This document shows positions 14,581 through 18,592 of a DNA stretch of 18,592 nt, piece by piece. The DNA is from an uncultured Verrucomicrobiota bacterium (GTDB lineage: Bacteria; Verrucomicrobiota; Kiritimatiellia; RFP12; UBA1067). The notes under the pieces are model-generated. The model was not told the origin of the DNA and made no database searches. It was given only the letters and a program-made list of their open reading frames with translations. The translations under genes and the position numbers were made by a program. How positions within the stretch are numbered: position 1 is the first letter of the stretch; the number at the start of each line of letters is the position of its first letter. The stretch spans positions 1 through 18,592 of the forward strand of contig CAMPAA010000033.1 of assembly GCA_946631345.1 (NCBI GenBank). The letters are read 5' to 3'.

Positions 14581-16437
14581 ATGACAAAAAGAAATTGCAT
14601 TTTGGCATGTGCCGCATTTGTGGCCGTTGCGGCGATGGCGGAGAACTTGACGCTTTTCCCGGCAGATGGCACGGCGTGCAGGGCGCGTCCCGGCACGAAG
14701 GTTTCGCTGGGCGCGAATGGGTGTCTGGAGATGGTCTGCGACGGATCGTATGGCTGGCCTGGCGTGGAGCTGTGTCCGGGAGACGGCGGCACGTGGGATT
14801 TTTCAGGTGCAGGCGCGATTGAAGTCGTGGTGAGCAACATGGGTGAACGCGTTGAATCGCTCGCATTGGACGTGTTCCCAAAATGGGCGAAGAACCGAGA
14901 CGGACTGCCGTGCTGTAGCGCTATGGTGCCGCCAGGGGAATGTCGGTTGCTTTCGGTGCGGCTGGCGGACGCGCGCACGGTCACCGATGTGCCGGTGAAG
15001 GTCGAGCGCATGAAGGGGCGCGTTGGCTGCGTGGCAGATACGCCGATGGATTTCCATGAGACGAAGGCGGTAGAGGTGTTCCAGTGCCAGCCAGGGAATC
15101 CGCATCTGCTGAAATTCGCCGTGCTTAGCGCGAGGTCTGCGTTTGACGCCGTGAAGCCAAATGTTATAGCAGCGACAAACTTCTTCCCGTTCAGCGACCG
15201 CTACGGTCAGTTCAAGCATGCAGAATGGCCTGGCAAGATACATTCTGACGCAGAGCTCCTCGCCGCCCGCCGCCGCGAGGAGGCGTGGTTGGATGCGAAC
15301 CAGTCCGGCCCCATTCCGGATGCAGACAGGTTTGGCGGGTGGAAGGGCGGGCCTCAGCTCAAGGCGACCGGCTTTTTCCGCACCGAGAAGGTGAATGGGC
15401 GGTGGTGGCTTGTCGATCCTGACGGACATCTTTTCTTTTCGCTCGGAATAACCTGCGTATATGCCTCAACCGACTCCGTGGTGGATGGACGCGAGAAGTA
15501 TTTTGAATGGCTCCCGAAGGAACTCGACCAGTGCTGGGACGACAAGAGCCTAAAGGTTGTCAATTTCATGAAGGTCAACCAGATCCGCAAGTACGGGGCT
15601 GACTGGAAACCACACTTCGCCGATACGGCGCACAGGCGTTTCCATGCGTGGGGCGTGAACACAATTGCCAACTGGTCCCATGACTATGTGTGGTTGATGC
15701 GTCGAACGCCGTATGTGGCGACGATCAGCTTCTCGTCAAAAACGCGGCTTCGCATAAACAAGAAGAAGGGGATAGGGGCGCACCTGCCGGACATGTATTC
15801 ACCGCAGTTCGCCGCCGACATACGTGCACAGGCGGAGCGGCTTGCCAAGAAGATAGGAAATGATCCTTGGTGCGTCGGCGTGTTCGTGGACAATGAGTTG
15901 GCCTGGTCGTCGCCCGATAACATTGCCGATGCTGCGGAGAGATACTACTCCACTGTCGCTGCTGCGATGAAGGCGGCGCTCCCAAACCATCTCTATCTCG
16001 GCAGTCGCCTCGTGCGTTTCGAGGCCGATGCATGGCGCGCTGCCGCGCGCCACTGCGACGTTGTGAGCTTCAACTTCTACGAACGTCGTCCTACATGGGA
16101 TCTACCGCCGGATTCAGTTGACAAGCCAATCATTGTGGGTGAGTTCCATTTCGGCGCATTGGATCGCGGTTTGCTCAACACAGCCTGCGCGCCGACATTC
16201 AACCAGGAAGAGCGGGCGCAGTGTTTCAAGGACTACGTGAACGCATGCCTGGACAATCGCCGCTATGTTGGTTGCCACTGGTTCCAGTATTCGGATCAGT
16301 CGCTCACCGGCCGCTATGATGGCGAAAACTACCAGTGTGGGTTTGTTTCTGTCTGCGACGTGCCATATTCGGAGCTTGTCAACGCTTGCCGCGAGACTGC
16401 GGCGCAGATGTACCAGCGCCATGCACAGAGCAGATGA
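14581..16437 (+). CDS. Secreted GH50-like (clan GH-A) glycoside hydrolase
   Basis: 618 residues. The signal peptide is about 1-20 (CILACAAFVAVAAMA). An N-terminal carbohydrate-binding-like beta domain (about 21-180) precedes a catalytic barrel beginning GFFRTEKVNGRWWLVDPDGHLFFSLGI (from 264), a phrase typical of beta-agarase-like enzymes. NDPWCVGVFVDNELAW places E439 as probable acid/base, and IIVGEFHFGALDRG places E521 as probable nucleophile. Both motifs resemble GH50 beta-agarases. The Glu-Glu spacing (82) is shorter than I recall for characterised agarases, so substrate may differ: agar-, porphyran- or host/plant galactan-type linkages are all possible. The ATG at 14581 (AGGTGG five bases upstream) is preferred over the in-frame GTG codons at 14572 and 14575. 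It shares the lectin gene's transcript. Confidence 0.75.
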   Translation: MTKRNCILACAAFVAVAAMAENLTLFPADGTACRARPGTKVSLGANGCLEMVCDGSYGWPGVELCPGDGGTWDFSGAGAIEVVVSNMGERVESLALDVFPKWAKNRDGLPCCSAMVPPGECRLLSVRLADARTVTDVPVKVERMKGRVGCVADTPMDFHETKAVEVFQCQPGNPHLLKFAVLSARSAFDAVKPNVIAATNFFPFSDRYGQFKHAEWPGKIHSDAELLAARRREEAWLDANQSGPIPDADRFGGWKGGPQLKATGFFRTEKVNGRWWLVDPDGHLFFSLGITCVYASTDSVVDGREKYFEWLPKELDQCWDDKSLKVVNFMKVNQIRKYGADWKPHFADTAHRRFHAWGVNTIANWSHDYVWLMRRTPYVATISFSSKTRLRINKKKGIGAHLPDMYSPQFAADIRAQAERLAKKIGNDPWCVGVFVDNELAWSSPDNIADAAERYYSTVAAAMKAALPNHLYLGSRLVRFEADAWRAAARHCDVVSFNFYERRPTWDLPPDSVDKPIIVGEFHFGALDRGLLNTACAPTFNQEERAQCFKDYVNACLDNRRYVGCHWFQYSDQSLTGRYDGENYQCGFVSVCDVPYSELVNACRETAAQMYQRHAQSR

Positions 16438-16458
16438 TGACGCGCGATTCGCCGCCAA

Positions 16459-16487
16459 TTGATTCCGGGGGGATGATTTGGTACAAT
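16459..16487 (+). promoter_or_regulatory. Promoter of apt
   Basis: TTGATT at 16459-16464, a 17-bp spacer, and TACAAT at 16482-16487 with extended -10 TGG. Only nine bases separate the -10 box from the apt ATG, so transcription would start about two bases before the codon. Confidence 0.75.
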
Positions 16488-16496
16488 GGGCGGCAT

Positions 16497-17021
16497 ATGA
16501 AAGACCTTTCATCCTACATCGTCTCCATCCCGGACTACCCTAAGCCGGGCATCCTTTTCCGCGACATAACCGGCATCCTCGGCAACGCAGAGGGGCTGCG
16601 GCTGGCGATTGACCAGCTGGCGGAAAGGCTGGAAGGGGTGGAGTTCGACGCCGTCGTGTCGATGGAGTCGCGCGGATTCATCTTCGGCATGCCGCTCGCA
16701 TACAAGCTCAACAAGGCGTTCGTGCCGGTGCGCAAGCCTGGCAAGCTGCCGCGCGAAACGGTGTCCGCAAGCTATGCGCTCGAATATGGCACCGACACGC
16801 TTGAGATGCACCGTGACGCCCTGAAGCCGGGAGCACGCGTGGTGATAGTGGACGACCTGCTCGCAACTGGCGGCACCGCGGAGGCCTGCGCGAGGCTGGT
16901 CTCGGAAGTCGGGGCAGAGGTCGCCAAGATGCTCTTCGTGATAGAGCTGGAGGATCTGTCGGCCCGTTCGGGCAGGCTGGCGGGCTATACGGTGGACGCC
17001 CTCGTCAAGTACCGCGATTAG
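16497..17021 (+). CDS. apt: Adenine phosphoribosyltransferase
   Basis: 174 residues, the normal length. It converts adenine and PRPP to AMP (purine salvage, cytosol). The N-terminus SIPDYPKPGILFRDITGIL is the family signature. SMESRGFIFGMPLAY is the adenine-side strand. RKPGKLPRETVSASYALEYGTDTLEMH is the flexible catalytic loop region. VVIVDDLLATGGTA (115-128) is the PRPP-binding loop. The ATG at 16497 is used because homologues begin here and the promoter abuts it; an earlier in-frame start at 16335 lies inside the glycosidase gene. No Shine-Dalgarno is present, fitting a leaderless transcript. No terminator is visible after the stop; a G10 tract follows. Confidence 0.95.
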   Translation: MKDLSSYIVSIPDYPKPGILFRDITGILGNAEGLRLAIDQLAERLEGVEFDAVVSMESRGFIFGMPLAYKLNKAFVPVRKPGKLPRETVSASYALEYGTDTLEMHRDALKPGARVVIVDDLLATGGTAEACARLVSEVGAEVAKMLFVIELEDLSARSGRLAGYTVDALVKYRD

Positions 17022-17062
17022 GCGGAAAGACGGATGGACGCGGCGCTCCGGAGCCGTTCCCC

Positions 17063-17081
17063 GGGGGGGGGGTGCGGGGGG
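17063..17081 (+). repeat. G10 homopolymer and G6 run
   Basis: Ten G (17063-17072), then TGC, then six G (17076-17081), preceded by CCCC. It lies between apt and the next promoter. It is prone to replication slippage or sequencing error, and may be able to form a G-rich structure. Confidence 0.7.
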
Positions 17082-17104
17082 CTGGATTTTGCCGCAGAAA
17101 CCTG

Positions 17105-17133
17105 TTGCGCGCGGAACGGAGATATGATATAAT
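17105..17133 (+). promoter_or_regulatory. Strong promoter of the outer-membrane barrel gene
   Basis: TTGCGC at 17105-17110, a 17-bp spacer, and TATAAT at 17128-17133 with extended -10 TGA. It lies 56 bases before the ATG. Confidence 0.8.
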
Positions 17134-17169
17134 TCGCCGCATCTAACAAGATTAGGATTTTCACATCCA

Positions 17170-17193
17170 ATGAAAGCAGTGAAACAAAAATGA
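17170..17193 (+). CDS. Possible seven-codon leader peptide
   Basis: ATG at 17170 opens MKAVKQK and its TGA overlaps the barrel gene's ATG as ATGA. No strong ribosome-binding site precedes either start. It could couple translation, or be chance. Confidence 0.25.
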   Translation: MKAVKQK

Positions 17194-18161
17194 ATGCAAA
17201 GAAACTGATGACAGTCGCCTGTGCAGCCGCGATCTGCGGCGGCGCGTGGGCGGCGGACGAAACGAAGCCCGTGCCGACTGCGGCGAATGAGACCGCGCCG
17301 GCCGCCCAGGAGGAGGAGAAGGACGATTCCTTCCTTTCCGGACTGGTTGCGATAGAGGCAGGCGTCGCGCTCGATTCGCGGTACATGACGTACGGCGTAA
17401 TCGACGGCAAGGATCCGATAGTCACGCCAAGCGCCCAGATCACGTTCTTCGACTGGGTGTATTTCGGCGTGGAGTCGATATTCGACCTCACGAAGGCCAA
17501 CGGCAAGCGTGGCGGATACGGAAACCGCGCGGGCCGGTACACAACGCTCGACGCAATCGTGGGCGTGGCGCACGACTTCGAGATCAGCGAGGATATCGGC
17601 GCCCTCTCGGTGGACTTCAACTACATCTACGAGTACATCCGCCGCTACAAGTTCTACAATGAAGACGGCGAGCACGAGAAGGGCATGGACGACACGCAGT
17701 ACTTCAACCTGGAGCTCTCGCTCGGCGACCTCTGGCTTGAGCCTACCCTCGCCATCGAGCGCGACCTCATGGCGGATGACGGTACCTACGTGAACTTCTC
17801 CATCGGCCACGAGTTCCCGCTCATCGACGGCGAGAGCGAGGATGACGATCCTGTCCTCGCGTTCCGTCCCTCGATCGGCCAGGGCTGGGGCAACACGCAG
17901 CGCGCCGCAGGCTACTTCGTCAAGCACAAAGGCTCCGACGAGCCTCTCGACCATGGCGGGCTGATGGACACCACCATCATGGGTGAGCTCACCTGGAACA
18001 TCTGCGAAAACCTCTCGCTCACCGGCTATGTGGCTTACAGCGACTACTGGTTTGACGCCAACATGCGCGACGGTGCGCGTGCCCACAACGCCGACTGGGG
18101 TCGTAGCTGCGACCATTCGTGGAACTTCTACGGCGGCGTTGCGCTCGGTCTCTCGTTCTGA
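17190..18161 (+). CDS. Outer-membrane beta-barrel protein, TorF/Gcw_chp-like putative porin
   Basis: 323 residues. The signal peptide is about 1-21 (cleavage after AWA). An acidic, Pro/Ala-rich linker (22-46) precedes a barrel made of alternating amphipathic strands. The first is GLVAIEAGVALDSRYMTYGVIDGKDPIVTPSAQITFFDWVYFGV, resembling the opening of TIGR02001/TorF-type putative porins (SDYxxRGxxxTDGxP). Aromatic girdle residues are frequent, and the protein ends in Phe (ALGLSF), the usual outer-membrane insertion signal. Pore selectivity cannot be inferred. It has its own strong promoter and intrinsic terminator, so it is probably abundant and monocistronic. There is no clear Shine-Dalgarno. 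Confidence 0.8.
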   Translation: MNAKKLMTVACAAAICGGAWAADETKPVPTAANETAPAAQEEEKDDSFLSGLVAIEAGVALDSRYMTYGVIDGKDPIVTPSAQITFFDWVYFGVESIFDLTKANGKRGGYGNRAGRYTTLDAIVGVAHDFEISEDIGALSVDFNYIYEYIRRYKFYNEDGEHEKGMDDTQYFNLELSLGDLWLEPTLAIERDLMADDGTYVNFSIGHEFPLIDGESEDDDPVLAFRPSIGQGWGNTQRAAGYFVKHKGSDEPLDHGGLMDTTIMGELTWNICENLSLTGYVAYSDYWFDANMRDGARAHNADWGRSCDHSWNFYGGVALGLSF

Positions 18162-18189
18162 ACGCGAACTCCTTTTGGTTGAAAACTCC

Positions 18190-18226
18190 GCGGACGGCTC
18201 CCCTCAGCCGTCCGCTTTCTTTTTTT
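18190..18226 (+). terminator. Intrinsic terminator of the barrel gene
   Basis: A perfect 10-bp stem (GCGGACGGCT/AGCCGTCCGC) with a six-base loop is followed by TTTCTTTTTTT. It lies 28 bases after the stop codon. The minus-strand ORF from the right edge ends inside this hairpin. Confidence 0.92.
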
Positions 18227-18592
18227 CGCCGCCCGCCGAACTTGTCGAGCGACTGGCGGCGTCAGCCACGCATAGCTTCCTGTGTTTGCGCATGGGAACG
18301 CCTGCCCTGCGCTTGAAGTACTGACGCAGAGCGGCCGCAGATTTCCATCCTGTGAGGTCTGCGATGGCGTCAAGCCGGATGTCTTTGTGCCTGAGAAGCG
18401 AAAGCACCATCTCGAATCGGGCATCGAGTATCGCATCGCCGATTGATGTTCCCGTCGCGGAGCGAAAACGCTTTTCCGCCATGCGCCGCAGCACCTCGGC
18501 CTCGTCCACATCCCGTCTCTCCGGCACGCGCACGCAGAGGTGCACGTGGTTGTCCATGACCGCGTACGTCACCACGTCCACGCCGCTGAACT
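18204..18592 (-). CDS. Partial ORF: HUH/Y1 transposase-like segment joined to an AraC-type DNA-binding domain
   Basis: The frame enters from the right edge and runs about 128 residues to a TGA in the neighbouring terminator. The first visible part, FSGVDVVTYAVMDNHVHLCVRVPE, is typical of REP-associated/IS200-like (Transposase_17) proteins; HVH is their metal-binding HUH-type motif. Shortly after, from about 18479 to 18276, the sequence becomes an AraC/XylR-type helix-turn-helix: FRSATGTSIGDAI, then DIRLDAIADLTGWKSAAALRQYFKRRAG, then MRKHRK. It aligns position by position with the C-terminus of the XylR-type regulator at 10668-11825. The catalytic tyrosine helix expected in a transposase is not visible. 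The tail (SAGGEKKKADG) is encoded by terminator sequence. It could be a natural fusion used as a regulator or a decayed chimera; the missing N-terminus prevents a decision. Confidence 0.6.
   Translation of the reverse strand, partial: FSGVDVVTYAVMDNHVHLCVRVPERRDVDEAEVLRRMAEKRFRSATGTSIGDAILDARFEMVLSLLRHKDIRLDAIADLTGWKSAAALRQYFKRRAGVPMRKHRKLCVADAASRSTSSAGGEKKKADG

Noticed and set aside
17042..17056. Intrinsic terminator of apt
   Set aside because: GCTCCGGAGC is a palindrome but has no loop and no T-run.
16509..18116. Open 535-residue frame on the minus strand
   Set aside because: It spans antisense to apt, the spacer with the G10 tract, and the barrel gene. It has no recognisable domain or ribosome-binding site.

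Overview
The window looks like the chromosome of a Kiritimatiellota-type bacterium (the Verrucomicrobiota/Lentisphaerota neighbourhood, gut or sediment). This placement is inferred from gene content: secreted SUMF1-fold proteins, a XylR-type regulator, a large lectin-like surface protein, a GH50-like glycosidase, an Mpv17-like membrane protein and a high G+C base composition. There is no rRNA gene to confirm it. No tRNA, CRISPR array or complete insertion sequence was seen.

Left part (1-5379). The window opens in the C-terminus of a surface protein. A 422-base gene-free stretch follows, holding two unrelated tandem arrays (23-bp and 22-bp periods), a perfect hairpin and a promoter. Next comes a DUF4160/DUF2442 pair resembling a toxin-antitoxin module, then a hairpin-rich spacer. 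Three tandem secreted paralogues follow, each an N-terminal beta domain plus a SUMF1/FGE-fold domain, driven by a promoter with an A10 tract in its spacer.

Middle (5401-8892). A GGQ release-factor-like protein overlaps a TatD nuclease gene on the minus strand. These are divergent from uvrB on the plus strand across a 55-base double promoter. After uvrB there is a 213-base spacer with two hairpins.

Right part (8893-18592). A probable operon encodes a CcdA-thioredoxin fusion (with an internal thioredoxin start site), an Mpv17-like membrane protein and a XylR/AraC-type sugar regulator. Immediately downstream is a two-gene unit for a secreted lectin-like protein and a secreted GH50-like glycoside hydrolase. 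A palindrome sits upstream of that unit's promoter and is a plausible target of the regulator. Then come apt (apparently leaderless), a G10 tract, an outer-membrane beta-barrel gene with a strong promoter and terminator, and an edge-truncated minus-strand ORF. That last ORF joins a transposase-like HVH motif to a XylR-type AraC DNA-binding domain.

All eight recognisable promoters carry an extended -10 of the form TGN-TAYAAT (one is TATATT). The recurring theme is cell-surface and secreted protein biology. The most unusual items are the transposase/AraC chimera, the internal start in the CcdA-thioredoxin fusion, the three SUMF1-fold paralogues under a possibly slippage-prone promoter, and the twin tandem arrays.
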